A DNA stretch of 33,111 nucleotides from Chitinophagaceae bacterium (GCA_947483345.1 CANKNL010000003.1:1-33111); one strand, 5' to 3'; shown: positions 8,536 to 17,479, counted from the stretch's first letter. Notes: generated by a model from the sequence alone, not told the origin. Made by a program: numbers and translations.

Positions 8536-9324
8536 ATGATACACAGCATACTTAAGGATAAAGGCACCAAACTATTTATTTTACTGGCCGGTATTTTTAT
8601 TACCAGTGCCCTGCTTGCAGAGGTGATTGGTGTAAAAATATTTTCGCTGGAAGATACAGTAGGGGTGCCCCGCGCCAATATCAACCTGTTTGGCAGTCCG
8701 TTTAGTTTTCACTTAACAGCCGGGGTTTTATTATGGCCGGTCGTTTTTATTATGACAGATATCATTAATGAATATTATGGAACCCGGGGTGTAAAATTTT
8801 TATCCTATCTCAGCATCGGTTTAATTGGCTATGCTTTTCTTATTTTAAACGGTGCCATCCATCTTTCACCTTCCGAATATTTTGATGTTGGCCATGGTAT
8901 CGATAAACCCGATAATGCTTTTCGGGGTATTTTTGGCCAGGGCATGTGGATCATTATTGGCTCCATGGTTGCTTTTTTGGTAGGGCAGGTGCTGGATGTT
9001 ATGATCTTTCATCGAATTAAAAAAATAACCGGTGAAAAAAATATCTGGTTAAGGGCCACAGGCTCTACGCTGGTATCGCAATTGGTTGACAGTTTTGTTG
9101 TACTATTTATTGCTTTTTATGTTGGTAAGCGCATTCAAACCGGGCAGGGCGAGCCCTGGAGCCTGCACCAGGTATTGGTAACCGGCACCGGTAATTATAT
9201 TTACAAATTTGCTGTGGCTATCATATTAACGCCGGTTATTTACTTGGTACATGGATGGATAGAAAAATATGTAGGTAAAAGCCTGGCATCTGATATGAAA
9301 AAATCGGCCATGGAGGCAGTGTAG
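8536..9324 (+). CDS. yhhQ: Queuosine precursor transporter (YhhQ/VUT family)
   Basis: Polytopic; WPVVFIMTDIINEYYGTRGVKFLSYLSIGL and ATGSTLVSQLVDSFVVLFIAF family motifs; ATG at 8536. Confidence 0.85.
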   Translation: MIHSILKDKGTKLFILLAGIFITSALLAEVIGVKIFSLEDTVGVPRANINLFGSPFSFHLTAGVLLWPVVFIMTDIINEYYGTRGVKFLSYLSIGLIGYAFLILNGAIHLSPSEYFDVGHGIDKPDNAFRGIFGQGMWIIIGSMVAFLVGQVLDVMIFHRIKKITGEKNIWLRATGSTLVSQLVDSFVVLFIAFYVGKRIQTGQGEPWSLHQVLVTGTGNYIYKFAVAIILTPVIYLVHGWIEKYVGKSLASDMKKSAMEAV

Positions 9325-9503
9325 TATTAATTTTTTAGTACTGTAATAAATTGACTGTTTTATACTTAGTTATCATAGTTTTAAAAAGTTGATTTTTAAG
9401 ACTATTTAACTACCGGTAGTTTAAGGCTATAAAGGAAAGCTGGTTTTGCTGTTTCCATTTTAAATAAGTAATTTACCAGATTGTTTATATCAAATATTAA
9501 AAA

Positions 9504-12455
9504 TTGCAGCTAAAAAATACTGACTTTCATAAAATCGGGTTAAAATATTATTTTCTGTTTATATTATTATTAGCAGGTAAATTTATGTTTGCCCAATGTC
9601 CGCCGAATATTGATTTTGAACTTGGCACTTTTAATAACTGGCAATGCTGGTGGCAAAGTGGCTATACTGGAGGTACACCTAATCCATTACTGACTGCTCC
9701 AATAGCCGGAAGGCATGATATGTTTACGAATCCTAGTGGTTTAAGAGACTTATATGGTAATTTTTCTAAAAACTGTCCAAATGGCAGTGGGCATTCTATC
9801 AAAATTGGAAATGAAATTACTGGCCAAACAGTTGATAAGGTTTCTTACACATTTACCATTCCAGCCGGGCAAAATACCTTTAATTTAATTTATCATTATG
9901 CATTGGTTTTAAATGATGCCGGCCACCCGGCAAATCAACAACCAAGGATGATTATTTCTGCAATTAATGTTACTGATAATACCCCATTACCTTGCCCGTT
10001 GCCACCAATTGTAGTAAATGGAAGTTTGCCCGGCTTCTTTGACTCTCCGGTAAGGGCCCCAAATGGTAGTTTAGTTAGATGTAAGAATTGGGCAGCCGCT
10101 TCAATGAAATTGGATAACCTTGCCGGTAAAATTATAGAGGTTTCCTTTACTGTTACAGGTTGTGGATTAACAAATGGAAGTCATTTTGGGTATGCCTATT
10201 TAGATTTAAATTCGGAGTGTAGTAGCTCTTTTATTGGTGCAACATATTGTCCGGATGATGCCTTCATCAATGTGACTGCTCCTTATGGTTACGAAACCTA
10301 TAAATGGTGGAATATAGTGGACCCAACTATTATTTTAGCAACAACGCAGGTTATCAATTTTACACCTCCACCACCATCGGGTACAACCTTGCAAGTGGCT
10401 GTTACACCCTATGCCGGCTATGGCTGTAATGATACACTAACTGCTGTATTATTGGATACATTAACAGTACTGGCTCAGGCAGGTCCCGATCGGTTATCCT
10501 GTCAAAATGCGCCTGTACAACTTGGAGTAAATCCAAGACAGGGGTTTATTTATTCGTGGAGCCCGGTTACAAACTTAAGCAATCCAGCCATATCAAATCC
10601 TATCGCTACACCATCAGTAACCACTCAATATGTACTTACTGCAACCAATGCGGGCGGAGGCTGTTTATCCACAGATACCGTAGTTGTTAATGCCGCTGTA
10701 TTAGATTCAACCTTGCAAATTACCGGACCTACTTCAGGTTGTATTGTTGGTTCGCAACCAACCACTTTAAAAGTACTTCCGGCAGATAGTATTCAATGGT
10801 ATTTTAATGCCATAGCCATTCCGGGTGCAAATCAAACCCAATACAATGTGTTACAAAGCGGCACTTATTATGCTACCGTTTTTAGTTTTGCAGGTTGTAA
10901 TTTAAGTACATCTGCTGTTTTTATTGATGTTAATCCAGCCCCTGTTGTTGGATTTAATATAAATACAGTAACCCAATGTTTAGCTAACAATCAATTTATT
11001 TATACCAATACCAGTACAGTTATAACAGGTACATTACTCTTTAACTGGGATTTGGGAGATGGGACAACTGCCACCACAATTAATATTAATCACAGCTATG
11101 CATTACCGGGAGTATATAATGTTAAATTAATAGTAACCACTGATAAGGGCTGTAAAGATAGCACGCTGTTTACAGTTACAGTATTCGACAGTCCGGTTGC
11201 AGATTTTACGGTTAATACAAATGAGCAATGTATAAAAAACAATCAATTTGTTTTCACTAACAGAAGTGTTTTAACTGTAGGTACATTACAATACAGATGG
11301 ACTATGGGTGATGGCAATATAATGACTACAAGGGATGTTACACATACTTATTTAATACCCGGTGCTTATACGGTAAAGCTTTTACTAACATCTGATAAAG
11401 GATGTGCCGACAGTATCTCTTTTTCTGTAACAGTAAACCCCAACCCGGTTCCAGGGTTTACGAGTAATAATGCACAACAGTGTTTTACAAACAATGTTTT
11501 CAATTTAACCAACACAACAACCTTATCATCAGGTACACTACAATATTTATGGAACCTGGGCGACGGCTCATCTGCCACAACAAGAGATGTTACACATAGT
11601 TACCTGCAACCGGGCGATTATACCATTAAAATGATTGCGACTTCTGCTAAAGGTTGCGCCGACAGTAGTTCTTCTGATGTGAAGGTTTTTAAATATCCAC
11701 TTGCCGATTTTTATGTTGAACCTATTTGTGTAAACCTGCGTTTACCATTGGTTAATAAAACAATTAATAACACCAATGCCGTATTAAATTATTTATGGGA
11801 TTTTGGAAACGGTCAAACGTCAACCATGATAAACCCGGTATACAGTTATCCGGCACCCGGTACTTACACCATTAACTTATCGGTATATACAACCCAATGT
11901 TTACAAACCATATCTGTAAAAAAACTGGATGTTGTTATTGAGGCGCCAATGCCTGGTATCAGGTATGTCGATAAAGTAGCGGTGATGAATTTCCCCGAAA
12001 AACTCGAGGCCAGAGACATTGGTAACCAGGTTTTATGGTCACCGGCAATCAGTTTAGATTTCCCAAAAAGTTATAAACCCAGCTTTAAAGGGCTTGATCC
12101 GCAGTTGTACAGTATCACGCTTAAAACATTAACCGGTTGTGTAACCGTAGATACCCAATATGTAAAGACCCGTAAAAAAATAGAGATCTATGTCCCCACT
12201 TCGTTTACGCCCAATGGTGATGGACTTAACGATTACCTGAGGCCTGTATTAATGAGTTTTAAATCGGTAAACTATTTTAGGGTGTTTAACCGTTGGGGTA
12301 AACTATTATTTCAAATGCAAAATGACCTGCCGGGATGGGATGGCAGGGTTAATGGGCAACGGCAGGAAATGCAAACAGTTGTGTGGATGATTGAAGCCAT
12401 TGATGTGGATGGGGTAATGCATAAAAAGCAGGGAACATCTATTTTAATGCGTTAG
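9504..12455 (+). CDS. Secreted multi-PKD surface protein with T9SS type B (gliding motility-associated) C-terminal domain
   Basis: Signal peptide (TTG start), tandem PKD repeats, C-terminus YVPTSFTPNGDGLNDYLRP...FNRWGKLLFQ...GWDGRVNGQ. Confidence 0.92.
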   Translation: MQLKNTDFHKIGLKYYFLFILLLAGKFMFAQCPPNIDFELGTFNNWQCWWQSGYTGGTPNPLLTAPIAGRHDMFTNPSGLRDLYGNFSKNCPNGSGHSIKIGNEITGQTVDKVSYTFTIPAGQNTFNLIYHYALVLNDAGHPANQQPRMIISAINVTDNTPLPCPLPPIVVNGSLPGFFDSPVRAPNGSLVRCKNWAAASMKLDNLAGKIIEVSFTVTGCGLTNGSHFGYAYLDLNSECSSSFIGATYCPDDAFINVTAPYGYETYKWWNIVDPTIILATTQVINFTPPPPSGTTLQVAVTPYAGYGCNDTLTAVLLDTLTVLAQAGPDRLSCQNAPVQLGVNPRQGFIYSWSPVTNLSNPAISNPIATPSVTTQYVLTATNAGGGCLSTDTVVVNAAVLDSTLQITGPTSGCIVGSQPTTLKVLPADSIQWYFNAIAIPGANQTQYNVLQSGTYYATVFSFAGCNLSTSAVFIDVNPAPVVGFNINTVTQCLANNQFIYTNTSTVITGTLLFNWDLGDGTTATTININHSYALPGVYNVKLIVTTDKGCKDSTLFTVTVFDSPVADFTVNTNEQCIKNNQFVFTNRSVLTVGTLQYRWTMGDGNIMTTRDVTHTYLIPGAYTVKLLLTSDKGCADSISFSVTVNPNPVPGFTSNNAQQCFTNNVFNLTNTTTLSSGTLQYLWNLGDGSSATTRDVTHSYLQPGDYTIKMIATSAKGCADSSSSDVKVFKYPLADFYVEPICVNLRLPLVNKTINNTNAVLNYLWDFGNGQTSTMINPVYSYPAPGTYTINLSVYTTQCLQTISVKKLDVVIEAPMPGIRYVDKVAVMNFPEKLEARDIGNQVLWSPAISLDFPKSYKPSFKGLDPQLYSITLKTLTGCVTVDTQYVKTRKKIEIYVPTSFTPNGDGLNDYLRPVLMSFKSVNYFRVFNRWGKLLFQMQNDLPGWDGRVNGQRQEMQTVVWMIEAIDVDGVMHKKQGTSILMR
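10938..11936 (+). repeat. Four PKD-domain coding repeats, 252-bp period
   Basis: Homologous starts at 10938 (APVVGF), 11190 (SPVADF), 11442 (NPVPGF), 11694 (YPLADF): exact 252-nt steps. Confidence 0.85.
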
Positions 12456-12480
12456 ATCTTTATCTTTTTAAATTTTAAAT

Positions 12481-12520
12481 ACTAAAAAAGCATGGCCCAC
12501 ACCGGTCATGCTTTTTTAGT
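12481..12520. terminator. Bidirectional terminator
   Basis: ACTAAAAAAGCATG - gcccacaccggt - CATGCTTTTTTAGT, perfect 14-bp arms with T-run on either strand. Confidence 0.85.
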
Positions 12521-12557
12521 AATAAGAAAGTATTATTAATTTTTGGATAAGCCACAA

Positions 12558-12752
12558 TTACATCAGCCATCTTCTCATGGAAGCACTTGACTTTTGCCTT
12601 TTTTGAACATTCCAAAGATCCCTATGACCAAATGTTTGGTTGTTGTTATCCATTTTTACATCTTGTGCAAGGGTTTCTTTTGTATCCGTTAACAGTTCTT
12701 TCTGGCCTTTTTTACTAAGTGTTGTGCCTACACCCATTGAGTCACTTTTCAT
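12558..12752 (-). CDS. Small hypothetical protein, 64 aa
   Basis: Isolated ORF bracketed by a minus-strand TAACTTTG box (12883-12890) and a shared terminator (12481-12520). Confidence 0.5.
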   Translation of the reverse strand: MKSDSMGVGTTLSKKGQKELLTDTKETLAQDVKMDNNNQTFGHRDLWNVQKRQKSSASMRRWLM

Positions 12753-12882
12753 ATTTCTGATTTTTTATGCATTTAAATTAATTTCTCAAAAAAGTCAGAC
12801 GCAAAGGCCTGGCCCGGAGTTTTTAGGGCAAACAGGAGGTTTAAAAAACCATCATCAGTTGCGGTCGTTTTAATTTGCGCCG

Positions 12883-12912
12883 CAAAGTTACTTTACAAAC
12901 GGCTTATGGCAA
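12883..12912 (-). promoter_or_regulatory. Candidate promoter for the 64-aa ORF: TTG-N19-TAACTTTG
   Basis: Minus strand TAACTTTG (12890-12883) matches TAnnTTTG; TTG at 12912-12910. Confidence 0.45.
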
Positions 12913-13042
12913 TTAATTATTGCTATTTATTGACTAATAAATTGTTAAAAAATGACAGTGGTGCATTAGTATAAATTGATGACACTAATAGGATTAACTC
13001 GAGCCTTACCTGGCTCTCAATCAGTTCTAAAAAAAATAAATA

Positions 13043-13050
13043 TACCTTTG
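13043..13050 (+). promoter_or_regulatory. -7 box of the rnpB promoter (TACCTTTG)
   Basis: Perfect TAnnTTTG ending 3 nt before the 5' strand of RNase P helix P1; no clear -33 TTTG seen. Confidence 0.55.
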
Positions 13051-13052
13051 CG

Positions 13053-13482
13053 ATCTATCAGCCGGGTTATCGTTCTCTGTCCCGATAGTATCGGGATCGG
13101 GGAAAGGAAAGTCCGGACAGCAAAGAGCAATACACCGGTTAACAGCCGGCTCCTCCTTGTGAGGAAGAGAAAGGGCCACAGAAAATTACCGCTCCTCTCT
13201 TGACATATTTCAGTAAGACTTTCACAAACTGAGTCTTACAGTGTATGACAAGAGAGGAGTAAGGTTGAAAACGTGAGGTAAGAGCTCACGGGTTTTTGCA
13301 GTAATGCTTAAATTGGGTAAACCTTGTATGCTGTAATGCCACATATACCGGCGCTTGAGGGCGGCTCGTTCGATGCCGAAGGGTAGGCAGCAAGATTGTA
13401 ACAGTAATGTTGCAGCCAGATAAATGATAACCTTCCCCCGTTAAATCTGGGGAAACAGAATCCGGCTTACAGGCTGATAGAT
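13053..13482 (+). ncRNA. rnpB: RNase P RNA, bacterial class A
   Basis: P1 atctatcagcc (13053-13063)/ggctgatagat (13472-13482); P2 ggttatc (13065-13071)/gataacc (13426-13432); core ggaaagtccggac, aggttgaaaacgtgaggtaagagctcac, acagaatccggcttacag. Confidence 0.95.
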
Positions 13483-13486
13483 TTTT

Positions 13487-13527
13487 AAAATAGTTGGGGC
13501 TCACCTTTGGTGAGCCCCAACTATTTT
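13487..13527. terminator. rnpB terminator
   Basis: AAAATAGTTGGGGCTCACC-TTT-GGTGAGCCCCAACTATTTT, perfect 19-bp arms. Confidence 0.9.
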
Positions 13528-13849
13528 GTACCGTCATTCAACATCGGGAGAAATCTATTTTATCACTTTTAAAACTCTCTGTTCTAGCCCTTCTGAAAAT
13601 CTGCTCATAAAATTGAATTTATTTCGGGGCCTATCAATGTAAATCACTTAACGCCTTCTGTAAACATGGCTTTATACAGATCAATTTTTTGGGGACAGCT
13701 ACTTTTTTCTTTGGGTTTTAAAACTAAAAGCTGTAGCAAAAAACAGAAATAGTTTATAGGATGTAAAAATAATTTTTAAATGATGAGTGGTTGCAGTAAG
13801 ATGTTTATTTACATTAAATCCAATACCGTTAAGCCGCATTTTTTCATGC

Positions 13850-14458
13850 TTAATGGCTTGGCTCTATGTCAATAAATTCTTTAAAGATATCAGATTTTAT
13901 TTTTGGCCAGTCTGCTTTAATAAAACTAAAATACATGGTATCTCTAACCAGTCCATCATCATTGATCATGTGGTTACGAAAAACACCTTCTTGTATTGCT
14001 CCTATCTTGCGCATAGCACCCTGAGATTTAAAATTGAGGGTGCCGGTTTTTAATTCTATCCGGTTAAGGCCAAGTGTTTCAAATCCAAAACATAACAATA
14101 AAAATTTGCAGGCTTTGTTGATGCCACTGCGCTGTAATGCAGGGTGGTACCAGGTCCAGCCAATTTCAACCCGTTTATTCGGAAAAGATATATTACCATA
14201 ACGGGTGCAACCTGCATACTGGTTATGTAATTTATCAAAAATGGCGAAGGGGTAGGAGCTGCCTGCTTTTTTTTCGGAAAGGGCGGTATCAAAATAGCGT
14301 TTAAAATCGGCTTCAGATTTTATTTTGGCCCCGGTAAATTCCCACAATTCGGTATGCATGGCAATGGGCAGTAATAATTCAAAATGTTTTTCGGTAAGGG
14401 GTTCAAGCAGGGCACGGTCGTTTTCCAGTAACAGATCCTGGTCAAAAAAAATAGTCAT
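13850..14458 (-). CDS. GNAT family N-acetyltransferase (RimJ/RimL-like)
   Basis: EIGWTWYHPALQRSGINKACKFLLLCFGFETLGLNRIELKTGTLNFKSQGAMRKIGAIQEGVFRNH. Confidence 0.9.
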   Translation of the reverse strand: MTIFFDQDLLLENDRALLEPLTEKHFELLLPIAMHTELWEFTGAKIKSEADFKRYFDTALSEKKAGSSYPFAIFDKLHNQYAGCTRYGNISFPNKRVEIGWTWYHPALQRSGINKACKFLLLCFGFETLGLNRIELKTGTLNFKSQGAMRKIGAIQEGVFRNHMINDDGLVRDTMYFSFIKADWPKIKSDIFKEFIDIEPSH

Positions 14459-14465
14459 AGTCAGT

Positions 14466-14933
14466 TTATAATTTTGTTTTTAAAAGCGTTGCAACATGTT
14501 TATCTATTGGCAAAGAAACAACGGTGTCCGAAAAATCATCCCAATCAATAAGCCTAAAAGTTTCTGTTTCTCCGGTGTCATTATATACCTTCAGCTGATG
14601 TTCATCAAAATCGAATGGTCTGGTTCGTAATGGTACATGTATGGGCTCCAATGCCTGTACAAAATAATAAATTGAGATGATTTGATGCGATTTATTAAAA
14701 GCGCTTTGCTGGTAAAAATCGGTGGTGTAAAGATGATCTGTAACGGCTACTTTCAAATTCATTTCTTCCATAAACTCCCGTTGCAGACAATCGCGGGTGC
14801 CTTCGCCTAACTCCAGGCCTCCTCCCGGGAATTTAGTAATATAGGCACCACGTATAAATTCATCACTTACTAAAACCTGGTTGTTCTCATTCAGTAAAAT
14901 GCCATAAACCCTGATGTTGAATGTGCTGATCAT
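14466..14933 (-). CDS. NUDIX hydrolase
   Basis: NUDIX box GGGLELGEGTRDCLQREFMEEMNLKV. Confidence 0.9.
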   Translation of the reverse strand: MISTFNIRVYGILLNENNQVLVSDEFIRGAYITKFPGGGLELGEGTRDCLQREFMEEMNLKVAVTDHLYTTDFYQQSAFNKSHQIISIYYFVQALEPIHVPLRTRPFDFDEHQLKVYNDTGETETFRLIDWDDFSDTVVSLPIDKHVATLLKTKL

Positions 14934-15144
14934 TTGTAATTTATTTTTTTAAGTAGTGCCAGAACATAAAGCCCGGGATGTGCTGTTTTGTGTTTAGGCA
15001 AACCATCGCATGATAAGACGGCTTTTAAATTTATATAATAGTTGTCATTTAGGTTAGCATTGTAGTTTGGGGTTCGGTTTTTTGTATCCACAAACAACCG
15101 TATTTAAAATTCAGGTAATGAATAGGGAAGGGTATTGGTTTTGG

Positions 15145-15927
15145 TCAAATGTCTATTGTGCCTTTAAAAACCAGTTCTGCCGGGCCACAGAGCCAGATAT
15201 CTTCAAAATGTTCGTCATCAATTTTAGTATATTCAACACTTAAATTACCGCCAGCTGTTTTTACTTCCACCCGGTTAAAGCCATTTGCATTGTGTGCATT
15301 CATCAGGGCAGAGGCTGTAACTCCGGTTCCGCAACTCAGGGTTTCATCTTCTACACCGCGTTCGTAAGTTCTAACAAAAATGGCATCGTCATCAGTTGTT
15401 TCTACAAAATTTACATTGATACCAGTATCCTTAAATGGTTTGCTGTAACGGATATCACGTCCTGTTTCCAACACATCAATATTTTTTACATTGTTGGCAA
15501 ATTTTACAAAATGCGGTGAGCCGGTATTCAATATCGCATAGCCCGAATGGTATTCCACTGTATTCACATCCTGCATTTTTAAACGAACAATATGGTGCAT
15601 ATCTATATCAGCTTCATGTACACCATCAATGGCCATAAACCTGTAGGTGACTTTATGCATGCCCTGGTGCTGTGCAAATTTAACCAGGCAACGGCCCCCA
15701 TTGCCACACATTGTACTTGGGTTACCATCTGCATTGAAGTAGATCATTTCAAAGTCTAATTCGGGGTGATTGTTTAATAACATCAGTCCATCTGCACCTA
15801 TTCCAAACCGGCGGTTGCAAATTTGTTTTACCTGAACGGTGGTGAGGGTATCATAGGTATGATCCCTGTTATCCAGTATCACGAAATCGTTTCCGGTGCC
15901 CTGGTATTTATAAAATTCTATGGTCAT
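15145..15927 (-). CDS. dapF: Diaminopimelate epimerase
   Basis: FYKYQGTGNDFVILDNR; both catalytic Cys motifs, MCGNGGRC and ETLSCGTGV. Confidence 0.96.
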   Translation of the reverse strand: MTIEFYKYQGTGNDFVILDNRDHTYDTLTTVQVKQICNRRFGIGADGLMLLNNHPELDFEMIYFNADGNPSTMCGNGGRCLVKFAQHQGMHKVTYRFMAIDGVHEADIDMHHIVRLKMQDVNTVEYHSGYAILNTGSPHFVKFANNVKNIDVLETGRDIRYSKPFKDTGINVNFVETTDDDAIFVRTYERGVEDETLSCGTGVTASALMNAHNANGFNRVEVKTAGGNLSVEYTKIDDEHFEDIWLCGPAELVFKGTIDI

Positions 15928-15928
15928 T

Positions 15929-16810
15929 TTAAATACTTGATGTTGATATTACCTCTAATGATTGCTTGATCAGATTTTCAACGGCCAGTACCCCGTCTTT
16001 TGAAAATGTTTTACTGATGCGGTTGGCAACGATGGCACTTAAACTCAGGCAATGATGTTTTAAGGCATTGCCTAAGCCATAAATGGCCGATGTTTCCATC
16101 TCAAAGTTAGTTATTCGGTAATTGCCAAATGTAAAACTGGTTAAATTGTCAATTAACATCGGATAACCCAATCCCAAGCGCAGTATACGACCCTGCGGGC
16201 CATAAAATCCAGGACAGGTAACGGTAATACCCTGGTGATAATTTTGTGTAAAATGCTTGATTAACCGGCCACTGGCCATATTAATATAAGGCGAAATTTT
16301 TCCTGAATTTAATTGTGTGTGTGTATTAAATGCCTGAATGATCTGTTTTTCTTCTTCATTATTTTCTTCCCTGTAAAAATGCATCAGGTTATCTAAACCA
16401 AGTCCGTGCGAACTGGCCACAAAGCTATCAACAGGGATATCTTTTTGCAGGGAACCAGATGTGCCAAATCGAATGATATTTAAACTGGTCAGCGTTTCTT
16501 TGATCTCACGGGTTTCAAAATCAATATTAACCAACGCATCCAGTTCATTTAATACAATATCAATATTATCGGGTCCAATGCCGGTACTTACACAACTGAT
16601 TCGTTTATGGCCCAAGTAGCCGGTATGGGTTACAAATTCGCGGTGCTTATTCCGAAATTCTATTTTATCAAAATGTTTACTTACTTCGCCAACCCTGTCG
16701 GGGTCACCAACAGTTATAATGGTATGTGCCATTTCTTCGGGGCGGCAATTTAAATGATAAACGGCTCCACGGTCATTAATGATCAATTCCGATTCAGCTA
16801 TCCTGCTCAT
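15929..16810 (-). CDS. Nucleoside phosphorylase (uridine phosphorylase-like)
   Basis: TVGDPDRV, CVSTGIGPDNIDIVLNEL, FGTSGSLQ, RITNFEMETSAIYGLG. Confidence 0.88.
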   Translation of the reverse strand: MSRIAESELIINDRGAVYHLNCRPEEMAHTIITVGDPDRVGEVSKHFDKIEFRNKHREFVTHTGYLGHKRISCVSTGIGPDNIDIVLNELDALVNIDFETREIKETLTSLNIIRFGTSGSLQKDIPVDSFVASSHGLGLDNLMHFYREENNEEEKQIIQAFNTHTQLNSGKISPYINMASGRLIKHFTQNYHQGITVTCPGFYGPQGRILRLGLGYPMLIDNLTSFTFGNYRITNFEMETSAIYGLGNALKHHCLSLSAIVANRISKTFSKDGVLAVENLIKQSLEVISTSSI

Positions 16811-16832
16811 TTTAATTTATTTAGATTTGCGA

Positions 16833-16865
16833 TTTGTAATTTTCTTTAAAATTACCCTATTTTTG
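16833..16865 (+). promoter_or_regulatory. Promoter of tRNA-Cys, TTTG-N21-TATTTTTG
   Basis: TTTG 16833-16836; TATTTTTG 16858-16865, about 58 nt before the tRNA. Confidence 0.6.
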
Positions 16866-16923
16866 CACTTGTAAAAAATGAAATGTACAGGTGTTATACC
16901 ACTTTTGCATGTCAAATGAACAG

Positions 16924-16994
16924 GGTCCTGTAGCCGAGTGGTTAGGCAAAGCTCTGCAAAAGCTTCTACACCGGTTCGAATCCGGTCGGGACCT
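16924..16994 (+). tRNA. tRNA-Cys (anticodon GCA)
   Basis: Acceptor GGTCCTG/CGGGACC, anticodon arm AAGCT-CTGCAAA-AGCTT, T arm ACCGG-TTCGAAT-CCGGT, discriminator U; no encoded CCA. Confidence 0.95.
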
Positions 16995-17006
16995 CTACTT
17001 TTACTT

Positions 17007-17057
17007 ACGTCATTGCCAAAAAGGGTTTGCTCACTTTAACCGCAATGACGTTTTTTA
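17007..17057 (+). terminator. Terminator downstream of tRNA-Cys
   Basis: acgtcattgc (17007-17016) pairs perfectly with gcaatgacgt (17042-17051), followed by a T-rich tract. Confidence 0.65.
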
Positions 17058-17067
17058 TTTTTAAAAT

Positions 17068-17466
17068 ATGTTTGTAAAATACCTGCACTGGATTGGCATT
17101 GTGGCCTGCTTAACATTGATTGTTTCCTGCTTTTTGCCATGGAGTTATTATGCCGATCTCAATCAGCATTTTACCGGCTTTTACAGTTACGGAAACTATT
17201 ATGGTAAACCCGGTAAATTTTTAGTTTTTTTTGGAGGGCTAATTCTGGTGTTCATGCTATTACCAAAAATTTGGGCTAAAAGAGCCAATCTTTTTATTTG
17301 TGCACTTACATTGGCCTACGCCATAAAAACGGTCATACTTTTTGGGTCTTGTTATAATAATTCCTGTCCGCAAAAACTATTAGGATTATACCTGATGCTG
17401 GGCTCAACGATTGTTATGTTGATCGCTTCAGGCTTTCCTAATATGAAACTGGATGCTAAAAATTAA
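17068..17466 (+). CDS. Small hypothetical membrane protein
   Basis: 132 aa with hydrophobic segments, ATG start. Confidence 0.65.
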   Translation: MFVKYLHWIGIVACLTLIVSCFLPWSYYADLNQHFTGFYSYGNYYGKPGKFLVFFGGLILVFMLLPKIWAKRANLFICALTLAYAIKTVILFGSCYNNSCPQKLLGLYLMLGSTIVMLIASGFPNMKLDAKN

Positions 17467-17479
17467 TCAGTTAATTTTT
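17458..17479. terminator. AT-only inverted repeat spanning the stop codons of two convergent genes
   Basis: AAAAATTAA-TCAG-TTAATTTTT, perfect 9-bp arms. Confidence 0.5.

Noticed and set aside
12976-13203. 75-aa plus-strand ORF MMTLIGLTRALPGSQS…
   Set aside because: Overlaps the rnpB promoter and the 5' half of the RNase P RNA; no protein-like features.
13286-13537. 83-aa minus-strand ORF (…NLSACKPDSVSPDLTGEGYHLSG…)
   Set aside because: It is antisense to RNase P RNA and its terminator. ORFs with the ACKPDSV string are a well-known rnpB misannotation artefact.
13538-13849. About 310-nt noncoding stretch after the rnpB terminator
   Set aside because: No convincing ORF, promoter or RNA fold; only a weak bulged hairpin (acagctactttt…aaaagctgt). 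Probably eroded spacer or the GNAT gene's 3' region.
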